DNA of 64,000 nucleotides, from the NCBI RefSeq assembly GCF_004339805.1, contig NZ_SLUI01000004.1:1-64000 (forward strand), written 5' to 3'. The notes under the pieces were generated by a model that saw only the letters and a list, made by a program, of their open reading frames with translations, ran no database searches and was not told where the DNA came from. Below are positions 1-8,274 of this stretch, piece after piece (position 1 is the stretch's first letter; each line of letters opens with the position of its first letter). Made by a program: the position numbers and the translations under genes. The stretch comes from Anaerospora hongkongensis. GTDB lineage: Bacteria > Bacillota > Negativicutes > Sporomusales > DSM-15969.

Positions 1-20
1 GACAAACTTGATTTTACAAC

Positions 21-59
21 AAAAAAATGGCTCCCGGCTACTGCCGGTGCCATTTTTTT
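21..59 (-). terminator. Rho-independent terminator of the exporter operon
   Basis: An A-run, a stem pairing AAAATGGC with GCCATTTT around a GC-rich loop, and a T-run. It lies just past the stop codon of the leftward ABC permease. Its symmetry would also let it act on a rightward transcript entering the window. Confidence 0.8.
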
Positions 60-69
60 GTTTTCAGAA

Positions 70-1242
70 CTATCTTAGTGCGACAGCCCCTTTTTGTTTT
101 GTTCGTTTATCGTGGTTTTTTCTGTAGGAGCAGCATATGGTTGTCATACTGAAGAGGCTGGTTCCTATCAGGAATAAAATCATACTGTTTTGGTAAAGAA
201 CCGGTGAATAGCCGGCAAGCATCAACTCGCGAAGAGTGTTGGAAAAATAAGATAAGGGGAAGGTATAAGAGACGACCGTTCCGACTATATCCATAGCTTC
301 CCGCGGCCAGGTATAGCCTGATAATACAAAGGCCGGAACGGTGTAAGCGATGGATAGCCTGGTAAAGGTCAGTTCGGAATGGCAGAGGGAAGCAAGGAAA
401 GCTCCCAGCGAAACGGCTGCAAAAATAAAAGTAGAGGAGAGCAATAATAAACTGGGTAAAGAAGCTCTGCCGGGAATGTTAAAAAGGTATATGGCGGCTG
501 ATATGGTAAGAAAAAAGGTCAGTGTGCCTGAAATCCAATAGGGCAATAATTTTCCTGCCATGATGCTTAGCGGGTGGGCCTGGCTTAATTCTCCCGGATG
601 CCGGTATTCATTCTGGACGCTGGCACCGATTGCCAGGAAGATACCTTGTTGAAAAGCGGCCATAGACAAGCCCAGAACAAAAAAGTAGAGATAGCTTTGC
701 GTCGGATTGTTAAGTACCCGCAACCGGAATTCAGCCGGAACAGTCTTGTTTTCAGCCATAGCAGGCATTTGACCGGCGTTTGTTTCCGTTAACCTGGTGC
801 CTGTTTCCCGGGAAAAGGCCGCAATAATCTCCTGGGCAGCTGAAGTTACCGTATTAGCGATAAGAATATTGGCGCCGTCAGCCATTAGAAGAACTGTGGA
901 AGAGCGCCCGGCTTTGGCATCCTGGGCAAACTTCTTGGGAATATGTACGGCAGCGTAGCCTTCTTTTTCCTGCAGTGCCTGCTCCATCTCGATCTGTGTT
1001 GAGACATAGTCAACGATTTGAAAGCGCTCGGAGTCGTCAAAATTCTGAATCAGTGTGCGGCTGAATTGCGTTTGGTCTTCATCGCAGACAATCAAAGGAA
1101 CTGCTTTTATCGTGTGAGTACTATATAATAGACTGAATAAAATCAGATAGGCCAGGGATGCACCGAACAGGAAAACGGCTCGCCGGCGGTCTGTAATAAA
1201 TAGTTGGCCGATTTCCCGTTTGCATATCTGTCGCCAATTCAT
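70..1242 (-). CDS. ABC-2 type transporter permease (YbhR/YhgE-like)
   Basis: A 390-residue integral membrane protein with the ABC-2 exporter permease layout: one N-terminal membrane helix near residues 20-40, a large extracytoplasmic domain to about residue 180, then about five helices. It is the last gene of a leftward operon. Its ATG overlaps the stop of the preceding permease in an ATGA arrangement, and a GGAGG site lies upstream. The upstream gene is a paralogue of the same length and layout, so the two probably form a heterodimeric pore with the HlyD adaptor upstream, as in YbhFSR-type exporters. The substrate cannot be read; drugs or other amphiphiles are typical. No ABC ATPase is encoded in this operon, so one must come from elsewhere if it works as an ABC exporter. 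Confidence 0.85.
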   Translation of the reverse strand: MNWRQICKREIGQLFITDRRRAVFLFGASLAYLILFSLLYSTHTIKAVPLIVCDEDQTQFSRTLIQNFDDSERFQIVDYVSTQIEMEQALQEKEGYAAVHIPKKFAQDAKAGRSSTVLLMADGANILIANTVTSAAQEIIAAFSRETGTRLTETNAGQMPAMAENKTVPAEFRLRVLNNPTQSYLYFFVLGLSMAAFQQGIFLAIGASVQNEYRHPGELSQAHPLSIMAGKLLPYWISGTLTFFLTISAAIYLFNIPGRASLPSLLLLSSTFIFAAVSLGAFLASLCHSELTFTRLSIAYTVPAFVLSGYTWPREAMDIVGTVVSYTFPLSYFSNTLRELMLAGYSPVLYQNSMILFLIGTSLFSMTTICCSYRKNHDKRTKQKGAVALR

Positions 1243-2402
1243 GGGGAAACCTCCTTTGTAGGTTGCAGCTCAAACTTTTTCCGGCGAAGGGTGAACACCA
1301 GCAGCGTGGTTAGCTGGAGGCCGAGCCCTCCGGCAAACATGCTAAGACTGTTTGACAACAGGGATGGGGAATAACCTGCTAATAACATATCGCGCAGTGT
1401 ATCTGCCATATAAGTAAGCGGCATAAGCGAGGAAAAAAATCGCGCCACAGCATTCATGGCCCAAGAAGGCCAACTGAGGCCGCTGTATAACAGGCCGGGC
1501 ATAATATACAGCAGCGGTACCTGCAGAGCGGCAACTTCACTGCTGGTAATGGCCGAAAAGAAAAAGCTGAGATTAATGACGAGAAAGGTAAATGCACTGA
1601 CCAGGAGCAGGAGGCTCAGCGCATTTGTGCGAACCGGTACCCCGAAGCCCAAATTCATGATAGCCAGGCAGATGATAAAGGCTGCTGTGGCGCAGCCCCA
1701 GACGGGTAACAGCTTGCCGAGGACAAGCGTCGATGCGGAGGTCTGCCGCCAGCGGGAAAGCCGGCTGTATTCCCGGACGATAAGCGGGCCTGCCACCAAC
1801 AGGATGGCGATTTGCAAGCCGTTGGCTGCTAAACCAGGCAGCATAAAATTGGTGTAGGCGGTAGTCGGGTTGTTAATAATTCTGATCCCCAATTTAACCG
1901 GAGCGGTAGTCCGCAGTGCCGGAGCCGGCAGTTGATTGAGCGCTTCCAGCAATTTCTGGCCGGTGGCTGCCGAGAAAGTCTGTACAATCTCCTGACAGGA
2001 GGAAATCACGGCATTGGCAAACATCACGTTGGTCGAGTTTGTTTCAATCAGAATTTCGGAGGACATGCCCAGTTTGATCTGCTGAGAAAACCTGGCTGGA
2101 ATAGAGACGGCAACCAACGCCTTATCTTCCCGGAGCCAGCGTTCCATTTCTTCCTGCGTAGTAACTTGAGCAACAACTTTATAGCGTTCTGAGTCCATAT
2201 ACGCCTGAGCTAATGACCGGCTAACCGTTGTCTGATCCTGGTCGTAGATGACAGTGGGGATATATTTAACGACATTGTTGCTGTAAGTGAAGCCAAACAG
2301 GATGGTATACAGAATAGGCAGGCCAATAAGCAGCAAAACGGTGGGGGCTGTAGGAGCAAAGAGCCTGCGCAGTTCCAGCAGCAGCACTTCTTTTAGTTTC
2401 AT
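1239..2402 (-). CDS. ABC-2 type transporter permease (YbhS-like)
   Basis: A 387-residue permease paralogous to its downstream neighbour, with the same N-terminal helix, extracytoplasmic domain (residues about 45-180) and C-terminal bundle of helices. Its start codon overlaps the stop of the HlyD gene by one base (TGATG) and its stop overlaps the next start by four, so the three genes are translationally coupled. In YbhG-YbhF-YbhS-YbhR operons an ATPase gene separates the adaptor from the permeases. Here that gene is missing and the join is seamless. Confidence 0.85.
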   Translation of the reverse strand: MKLKEVLLLELRRLFAPTAPTVLLLIGLPILYTILFGFTYSNNVVKYIPTVIYDQDQTTVSRSLAQAYMDSERYKVVAQVTTQEEMERWLREDKALVAVSIPARFSQQIKLGMSSEILIETNSTNVMFANAVISSCQEIVQTFSAATGQKLLEALNQLPAPALRTTAPVKLGIRIINNPTTAYTNFMLPGLAANGLQIAILLVAGPLIVREYSRLSRWRQTSASTLVLGKLLPVWGCATAAFIICLAIMNLGFGVPVRTNALSLLLLVSAFTFLVINLSFFFSAITSSEVAALQVPLLYIMPGLLYSGLSWPSWAMNAVARFFSSLMPLTYMADTLRDMLLAGYSPSLLSNSLSMFAGGLGLQLTTLLVFTLRRKKFELQPTKEVSP

Positions 2403-3427
2403 CAGTTGACACCGTCCATTAATTTGAAGCGCATGCCGGGGCGGATTTTCTCGGAATTGACCTGGATCTTGACATTAAAGGTAATAATATCATTGTCACC
2501 GCGTTCGTTGGTGGCCCGGTAGGTGGCAAATTCCGCCTTCTTGCTAATATCGACGACGGTTCCAGCTAAGATAAGATTGCTGTCCCGCCCCTGGACCTTA
2601 ACCTGCTGCTGAACAGAGTAGCGGGAAAGGTCGGTCTCCTTTACTTTTAAATTGACCCAGTTGTCCAACGGGTCCTGGATGGCTACTAAGGGCATACCCT
2701 GCGATACCATGGCGCCTTCTTCTATATACTTGGCGGTGATGATACCGTCAAAAGGCGCGCGTATTTCTGTTTCGTCCAGAGATACCTCCACCTGCTGCAA
2801 GGTAGCTTGTGCCTGCGCCACCTTGCTATGCATGGTGGCTTCATTGGCCGTATTTACATCGGTTTGCAACAGCCCGGCCTGAGCTGCCTTTAAACCGGCC
2901 TGGGCCTGACTGTACGCAGCCTGAGCCACTTGATATTTAGTCCGGTACGTATCAAATAATTGTTTGGAAATGGCACCCGACGCCAGCAGCTCACTGTACC
3001 GGTTATAATCATTTTCGGCTAACGCTAAATCGGACCGGGCTTTTTCTAATTGGGCTTGGGCGGTATGCAAGGCGGCTTTGGACGTTTGATCCTGCAGTAT
3101 GGTAACGGTAGCTGCCTGGGCTGTTTGGGCCTGTAACGCATTGATATTGGCTTTTGCCTGACTGACTTGAGCGACAATATCCCGGTTGTCGATACGCGCC
3201 AAAAGCTGTCCTTGACTTACTTTGTCGCCTTCTTTTACGAGCAGGCTGACGACACGTCCCGGTATTTTTGAGTTAATATCGACCTCCTTGGCTTCAGCCC
3301 TGCCCCATATTTCAGTAGTTGCCATGCTGTTTCCACAGCCGGTCAGCATAGAAATCGATACAACTGATAATAGGATATAGATGGGCCAGTTCCAGGAGCG
3401 GTTGTGCCTGATTCTGATTAGGGACAT
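2402..3427 (-). CDS. HlyD-family periplasmic adaptor lipoprotein
   Basis: A 341-residue membrane-fusion protein. The N-terminus has a hydrophobic stretch ending in a lipobox (LTGC near residues 28-31), so it is probably lipid-anchored. A biotinyl-lipoyl half-domain follows (residues about 45-85), then a long alanine/glutamine-rich coiled-coil hairpin (about 85-215), the second lipoyl half and a beta-barrel ending near the C-terminus. It would carry substrate from the two permeases across the periplasm, which implies an outer membrane; that fits Negativicutes but is only suggestive. A good AGGAGGA-type site precedes the ATG. It is first in the exporter operon, 187 bases downstream of the TetR gene. 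Confidence 0.88.
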   Translation of the reverse strand: MSLIRIRHNRSWNWPIYILLSVVSISMLTGCGNSMATTEIWGRAEAKEVDINSKIPGRVVSLLVKEGDKVSQGQLLARIDNRDIVAQVSQAKANINALQAQTAQAATVTILQDQTSKAALHTAQAQLEKARSDLALAENDYNRYSELLASGAISKQLFDTYRTKYQVAQAAYSQAQAGLKAAQAGLLQTDVNTANEATMHSKVAQAQATLQQVEVSLDETEIRAPFDGIITAKYIEEGAMVSQGMPLVAIQDPLDNWVNLKVKETDLSRYSVQQQVKVQGRDSNLILAGTVVDISKKAEFATYRATNERGDNDIITFNVKIQVNSEKIRPGMRFKLMDGVN

Positions 3428-3614
3428 GTTCTTTCCTCCTTGTTAATACCTGATATCTTAGATGAAATCGAAATTCACGCAGGGAGCCGGTACTGGAAAA
3501 CAGAGATCGGCGAGAATTTTGTACCTTTATGTACTGAAATAGTATTTATGGTACTGGCGGGGTATAAGTAAAGCGCTGCAATAGCGCATGTACTTATCAA
3601 TCGAAACTCTTAAA

Positions 3615-4169
3615 TTACTTTCTTACGGAAATTCCTTGAATGATTACATCCAGCATCGCCGACATGGCATCCGGGTAGGTCATGTTGTTTTCACTGAGAA
3701 AACGGTAACTGTTCAAGTCATTCATCGTGCTGATGATCATTTGCTGAACGATCTTTATATTCACCGGCCGGATAATAGCAGCATCCATTCCTTGCGAAAG
3801 GAGGTCAGACAGACGGTTCATCCGTTCCTGGCGGAATTGGATTACCTTTTTCCATTCCTCCGGATAGGTTAGGCGCAAATCGTCATATACACGGTCATGA
3901 AACGGCTCGAAAGCCTTCGGTGAAATCAGTAGTGCGGCTTTTAACTTCTCAACAACCGGCAAATCGGAATTATATAGTTTTTCCTCTTGCTCCCGCAGAT
4001 CCTGTAAAACCATATCCAGGATGGTGGCAATCAATTCATCCTTGGAAGAAAAATGTTCATACAGTGATGATTTGCTGATACTTAGCCGTTTAGTAAGATC
4101 ACTCATTGTAAATTTGAAACCCCGTAAATTAATTTCTTCTACGGTTGCCAGAATAATTCGATTGCGCAA
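3615..4169 (-). CDS. TetR/AcrR-family transcriptional regulator
   Basis: A 184-residue protein with an N-terminal TetR helix-turn-helix (residues about 5-50, with the signature SISKSSLYEHFSSKDEL) and an unrelated ligand-binding C-terminal domain. The likely start is TTG with GAGGTGA just upstream. It lies directly upstream of and co-oriented with the HlyD/permease genes, matching the YbiH-YbhGFSR order, so it most likely represses them and itself. Repeated GTAC-containing half-sites occur both in its own leader (near 4188-4240) and between it and hlyD (near 3518-3580). These are candidate operators, but no perfect dyad was established. Confidence 0.88.
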   Translation of the reverse strand: MRNRIILATVEEINLRGFKFTMSDLTKRLSISKSSLYEHFSSKDELIATILDMVLQDLREQEEKLYNSDLPVVEKLKAALLISPKAFEPFHDRVYDDLRLTYPEEWKKVIQFRQERMNRLSDLLSQGMDAAIIRPVNIKIVQQMIISTMNDLNSYRFLSENNMTYPDAMSAMLDVIIQGISVRK

Positions 4170-4472
4170 ATCATCACCTCATTAGCTTTGTACCGAATAG
4201 AACCGATTTGGTACCCGTCTTACAAGTGCATAATATACCAATTGCTTTCTTGTGTCAATACCAAGGTGCCGGAGAAACTGTTGGAACATTTTTATTTCTG
4301 CCGGAATTTAAGGGACGGCAATTGTTCGTATTTGTGAAAGTCCTGGTAAGATAGGCGGAACCGGAAAAATTATACAGTTAAGCTTCAGGTTCAGGCTAAT
4401 CGACTTTGGCAAAGATATAAATGACAGCTGTGCTTTGAAGCACTAAATTACACTGTGAAGGGGCTGTGAAAG
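4170..4472. promoter_or_regulatory. Gene-free stretch upstream of tetR and the MFS relic
   Basis: About 300 bases without a convincing ORF. It must hold the leftward promoter of the TetR gene. The region near 4188-4240 has GGTACC/TTACAAG-like half-sites that may bind TetR. A rightward promoter for the decayed MFS gene may also lie here. No further structure was recognised. Confidence 0.35.
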
Positions 4473-5530
4473 CTGAACAGGAATCCATCTAATCAACAGG
4501 TACAGAAAGGTATACTCCTTTTCATTTTAATTTTAGGGGCCTTTTTATCGCTTTTAAATCAGACGATATTAAATGTTGCCTTGCCCGATTTGATGAGGCA
4601 ATTTGAGGTTACTACAACAACTATCCAATGGTTATCCACTGGCTTTATGTTGGTGAATGGTATTATAGTTCCTGCAACGGCTTATTTCATGAAAAGATTT
4701 ACTACTAGGCAGCTATTTATCAGCTCAATGAGCTTATTGTTAGTGGGTACTTTCATTAACGCAATTGCACCCACCTTTGCTTTTTTATTAACAGGGCGAT
4801 TAATTCAAGCTGTTGGTGCCGGTATCATTATGCCGCTATTAATGGTAGTCATCCTTGCGATATTTCCTGAGAATGGCCGTGGAACCGCAATGGGCACAAT
4901 TGGCCTTGTAATGATAGTCGCGCCAGCCATTGCCCCAACCCTGGCCGGGTTCATTATCGAACATTTTTCATGGCGATGGATATTTATTGGCATGTTTCCG
5001 CTGGTCGTCAGCGTAATTGTTTTATCAGCGAAATATCTGGTAAATGTATCGGAACCGTCTAAGCCCCAATTAGATGTCACCAGTATTATTCTATCTACGC
5101 TTGGGTTCGGGGGAATTCTTTATGGGTTTAGCAGCGCCGGCGACAAAGGCTGGGGAAGTACAATCGTGATAAGTTGTTTAATTGTCGGTGTGTTTTCATA
5201 TTGCGCATTGGCATGTCTCTCATTACGATGCCGATTAATACTGGGGGATTGAATGCGCTTCCTCAGCACTTAAACGCAGACGGAACAGCTGTTAGCAATA
5301 CGGTTCGACAAGTAGCCGGTTCGATTGGAACCGCCCTTCCTGTAACGATTATGACAATAAGAACACAAAATCATAGCGATGAATTACTTCAGTCTGGCGA
5401 TATGCTGTCCCAAGCTCAGATTGTTAGCCAGGCTTCTATACTTGGCATAAATGATGCTTATATTTTTACTGCAGTTATCGTTGGTATAGCACTTTTGGTG
5501 ACTATCTTTGTGCCCTCCCAAAAGGTATAG
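4473..5530 (+). pseudogene. Decayed DHA2/EmrB-like MFS drug exporter
   Basis: Reading back from 4581 in frame gives an open first membrane helix typical of EmrB-type 14-TM exporters, but no ATG or GTG start. The frame closes upstream at 4467, and the nearest candidate starts are CTG 4473 or TTG 4581. The frame runs through about TM8 and hits a stop at 5250. A second frame from about 5205 to 5530 encodes the conserved C-terminal segment with TAGLNALP-like and NTVRQVAGSIGTA motifs. Intact relatives are about 470 residues long; here roughly 110 codons are missing between the two parts and the frame is shifted at the junction (about 5190-5210). This indicates an internal deletion, not a sequencing slip. 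Confidence 0.8.
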
Positions 5531-5835
5531 AAGTAAGTGCAATATGCCTGCGCACAAGCCGAAATGGAAAAGGAGTGCTGAGGCCAATAGCCATAAGAGA
5601 ATGGAGGATGTCCAGTTAAATATTGGGGGGAATCTTGCCCCAACTCTGAAGCACTCAAGTGATAACCACGAGGATAACAACAGAAAGAGTCAAGAAAGAT
5701 CCTGCAATATTTTACATAAATATCGCAGGATCTTTTCATTTTTATAGGAATTATAACTAGTAACAGAAATGCTTTATTCATAACCTAATGACCGTAAAAG
5801 TCTAAACAGTTTGGATAAACCCAAGTGGCACGGAG
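5531..5835. other. Gene-free stretch between MFS relic and citA-like gene
   Basis: Contains the terminator at 5695-5736 and the leader of the sensor kinase, with a strong GGAGGTGAT ribosome site at 5832-5840. Short ORFs here have no ribosome site or recognisable product. Confidence 0.5.
5695..5736 (+). terminator. Hairpin terminator of the CCTGCnATATT type
   Basis: AAAGATCCTGC pairs with GCAGGATCTTT around an AT-rich loop, followed by T-rich sequence. It belongs to a family of similar hairpins in this window (22673, 34086, 37837). Confidence 0.7.
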
Positions 5836-7455
5836 GTGATTCCTATACGCTATTCACTGAATTTACAAGGAAAAATCGTTCTCCTCGTTTGCAGTGTCGT
5901 GTTACTGGCGCTCTTGGCTACCAATTGGCTCATTTCTAAGAGTGTTGCGGAAAACATAACGGAACAAATGGGACGAACGGTATTATATATAGCCCGTACT
6001 ATTGCGCATTCGAATGTTGTTGCCGAAGGGTTAGCCGGTGTGCGCAAGGAAAGTGATATTCAAGTTTATGCTGACTCCATACGAAGTCTTACCGAATCGG
6101 CGATTGTTGTTGTTTTTGATATGCAGGGAATTCGCAAATCCCACCCTGACGAAACGCTGTTAGGTACCCACATTATCGGTGGTGATGAAGAGGCGGTGCT
6201 CAGAGGTGAGGAGTACCTTTCTTTTGCCACCGGAACGGTTGGGCCCTCGCTCCGAGCCTTTGCACCAATAAACTATCATGGACAACAGGTAGGGGGTGTA
6301 GTCGTAGGTATCCGTGTGGACGACATTGAGCACGCGGTGGATGAGAATCGTAAACGGATTTTTATTACGATGCTGCTGGGAATGGCAATTGGGATCGCGG
6401 GAGCTATTTTGCTGGCCCGCAGTGTGAAGCAAACCTTGTTCGGGCTTGAGCCGGCGGGCATAGCGAAGCTGCTGGAAGAACAAAATGCTATGCTGCACTC
6501 GGTAAAGGAAGGTATTCTGGCAGTTGATTTGTCAGGAAAAATTACTTTGGTTAATGAGGCGGCAATTGCTATGCTTTCTGCCGGTGGGACTACCGGTAAC
6601 CCCATTGGCCGGGAAATCGATAGCTTTGTACCGAATAGCGAGTTAACCCGTATTTTAAAGACGGGCCTGCCGGAGCTGCATAAAGAACAAGACTTAAATG
6701 GTATCCACATTATTACCAACAGGGTACCAATCCTGGTTAATGGTAAAATTGTTGGTGCGATTGCTACGTTCCGGGATAAAACAGAAATTAACCAGCTAGC
6801 AGAGGAGCTAACTGGCGTAAGAGTTTATGTAGAAGCTTTACGTTCACAGGCCCATGAATTTATGAATAAGCTGCATGTTATTCTGGGGCTAGTACGACTG
6901 GAGAGCTATGATCAGCTTACGAACTACATTAAACGTATCGCCGACGACCAGGAAGCAGAAGTGTCCTTTATAAGCAAGCGAATTAAGAATCCGGTTGTAG
7001 CAGGTCTTGTGCTGAGCAAACTCAGTAAATCAAGAGAAATGGGCGTCTCGATGACAGTTGAAGAGAATACCTGTATGCTGTCCGAGCCCGCAGCGGTTGT
7101 TAATCATGAATTAGTCACCATTTTAGGAAACCTTATTGATAATTCACTGGAAGCGGTTCAGGCTGCCGGTGAAAAGAAGGTGTCCTTAAGTATACGGGCC
7201 GATCATGCCGCGATTACTATTCAGGTCTTCGACAGCGGTCCCGGCCTGGAGCCCGATGTAAAGGCCCATATTTTCCAAAAGGGTTTCTCTACAAAATCCG
7301 AGAACCGTGGCTTTGGCCTGTATTTGGTAAATAACAGCATACAAAGGCTAAATGGCCAGATAGAATTCAAAACATCCACTACTGGTACGGAGGTTGTTGT
7401 AATCATTCCTGCCGGGCAAGAAGGAGAAGAATATGATTCAGGTACTTATTGTTGA
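5836..7455 (+). CDS. CitA/DcuS-family sensor histidine kinase
   Basis: A kinase of about 539 residues with the CitA/DcuS plan: TM1 (about 12-32), a periplasmic PAS-type carboxylate-sensing domain (about 35-170), TM2 (about 172-195), a cytoplasmic PAS domain (about 215-320), a SPOB-like dimerisation helix with the phospho-acceptor in SQAHEFMNKLHVILGL, and an HATPase domain with N-box NLIDNSLEAV and G-boxes DSGPG and GFGLYL. It overlaps the response regulator gene by 23 bases, and a citrate carrier and lyase follow, so citrate or a related 2-hydroxycarboxylate is the likely signal. The start is uncertain: GTG 5836 lies inside the GGAGGTGAT ribosome site, and no standard in-frame start falls at normal spacing. 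Confidence 0.9.
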   Translation: MIPIRYSLNLQGKIVLLVCSVVLLALLATNWLISKSVAENITEQMGRTVLYIARTIAHSNVVAEGLAGVRKESDIQVYADSIRSLTESAIVVVFDMQGIRKSHPDETLLGTHIIGGDEEAVLRGEEYLSFATGTVGPSLRAFAPINYHGQQVGGVVVGIRVDDIEHAVDENRKRIFITMLLGMAIGIAGAILLARSVKQTLFGLEPAGIAKLLEEQNAMLHSVKEGILAVDLSGKITLVNEAAIAMLSAGGTTGNPIGREIDSFVPNSELTRILKTGLPELHKEQDLNGIHIITNRVPILVNGKIVGAIATFRDKTEINQLAEELTGVRVYVEALRSQAHEFMNKLHVILGLVRLESYDQLTNYIKRIADDQEAEVSFISKRIKNPVVAGLVLSKLSKSREMGVSMTVEENTCMLSEPAAVVNHELVTILGNLIDNSLEAVQAAGEKKVSLSIRADHAAITIQVFDSGPGLEPDVKAHIFQKGFSTKSENRGFGLYLVNNSIQRLNGQIEFKTSTTGTEVVVIIPAGQEGEEYDSGTYC

Positions 7456-8101
7456 AGATGATCCCATGGTCGCCGATCTTAACCGTCGTTATCTGGCAAA
7501 AATTGAGGGATTCAAGACGAAAGGGATTGCTGGCAGCTATCAACAAGCACTTGAAATGCTGGCGTTTGGCGGCATTGATTTAGTTTTAGTGGATATTTTT
7601 ATGCCAGGACTAAATGGCTTGGAGCTGCTTGCCAAAATAAGAGAAGTTGGGCATGGCGTGGATATTATTATGGTGACGGCCGCGAGGGATACTGATAGTG
7701 TAAAGCAGGCATTACGTCTTGGAGCAGTAGATTACTTAATCAAACCATTCGAATTTGAACGGCTGGCAATGGCTTTACAAAAATATAAAGCCCGGGTAGA
7801 TGCCATTCACAGTCGGGAGCTTGTATGCCAGCGTGATATTGATACTCAGTTTCTGGAACGCCCTGCGTGCTGCAGCCTGCCAAAAGGGTTAGATAAGAAT
7901 ACGCTGCAGATGATTAAAGGGCTGATTAATAAGTCGGGGGCATTTACAATTGAGGAGATGGCCAAACACGCCGGTATTTCGAGAGTTACGCTCAGAAAGT
8001 ATCTTGATTATCTGGTTGATAACGGCAGTTTAACGATTGAGTTAGTTTATGGTCCTGTAGGCAGACCGGTTAATCGGTATGTGCCCTGTAAAACTGAATA
8101 G
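7433..8101 (+). CDS. CitB/DcuR-family response regulator
   Basis: A 222-residue regulator. The receiver domain spans about residues 1-120, with the acidic pair E8/D9/D10, phospho-acceptor Asp54 (LVDIFMPG) and the conserved Lys in the IKPFEFERL segment. The C-terminal part (about 150-215) carries a helix-turn-helix typical of the CitB/DcuR branch (FTIEEMAKHAGISRVTLRKY). The start has the AGAAGGAGA site inside the kinase gene, so the two are co-translated. It most likely activates the downstream carrier-lyase operon when the kinase senses citrate. Confidence 0.92.
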   Translation: MIQVLIVEDDPMVADLNRRYLAKIEGFKTKGIAGSYQQALEMLAFGGIDLVLVDIFMPGLNGLELLAKIREVGHGVDIIMVTAARDTDSVKQALRLGAVDYLIKPFEFERLAMALQKYKARVDAIHSRELVCQRDIDTQFLERPACCSLPKGLDKNTLQMIKGLINKSGAFTIEEMAKHAGISRVTLRKYLDYLVDNGSLTIELVYGPVGRPVNRYVPCKTE

Positions 8102-8110
8102 AATAATTGA

Positions 8111-8135
8111 CTGCGGGCTGCTGCCCGCAGTTTTT
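8111..8135 (+). terminator. Terminator after the two-component genes
   Basis: CTGCGGGC pairs with GCCCGCAG over a four-base loop and is followed by TTTTT. It separates the regulatory pair from the carrier and lyase genes, so the latter need their own promoter in 8136-8270. Confidence 0.9.
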
Positions 8136-8274
8136 ATTTGCAATAAGTTTTAAAAACTTTAAAAAAGGTTAAAGATTTTGGAGCTTCGGTTATTCTGAAT
8201 TCAGAAAATCCTTAATCTGCATAATTTTCAAAACCGGCAGATGAGGAGCAAATTAAGCAAAGAGGAGAATTTCG
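8136..8274 (+). promoter_or_regulatory. Likely citrate-regulated promoter region
   Basis: An AT-rich stretch at 8148-8175 carries repeated TTTAAAAA/TTTAAAAAAGG elements, followed by the palindrome-like TTCTGAATTCAGAA near 8193-8206 and then the AGAGGAGAA ribosome site. AT-rich repeats of this kind are common targets of CitB/DcuR-type regulators; that role is inferred. Confidence 0.45.

Noticed and set aside
1456-1857. A 133-codon rightward ORF inside the leftward permease gene
   Set aside because: It is antisense to a clear ABC-2 permease and has no plausible ribosome site or family features.
5508-5747. A 79-codon ORF after the MFS relic
   Set aside because: It overlaps the relic's end and runs into the terminator; there is no ribosome site and composition is non-protein-like.
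5827-5842. TGGCACGGAGG looked like a sigma-54 -24 element before the citA-like gene
   Set aside because: No TTGC/GC follows at the -12 position, and the sequence is the Shine-Dalgarno region itself.
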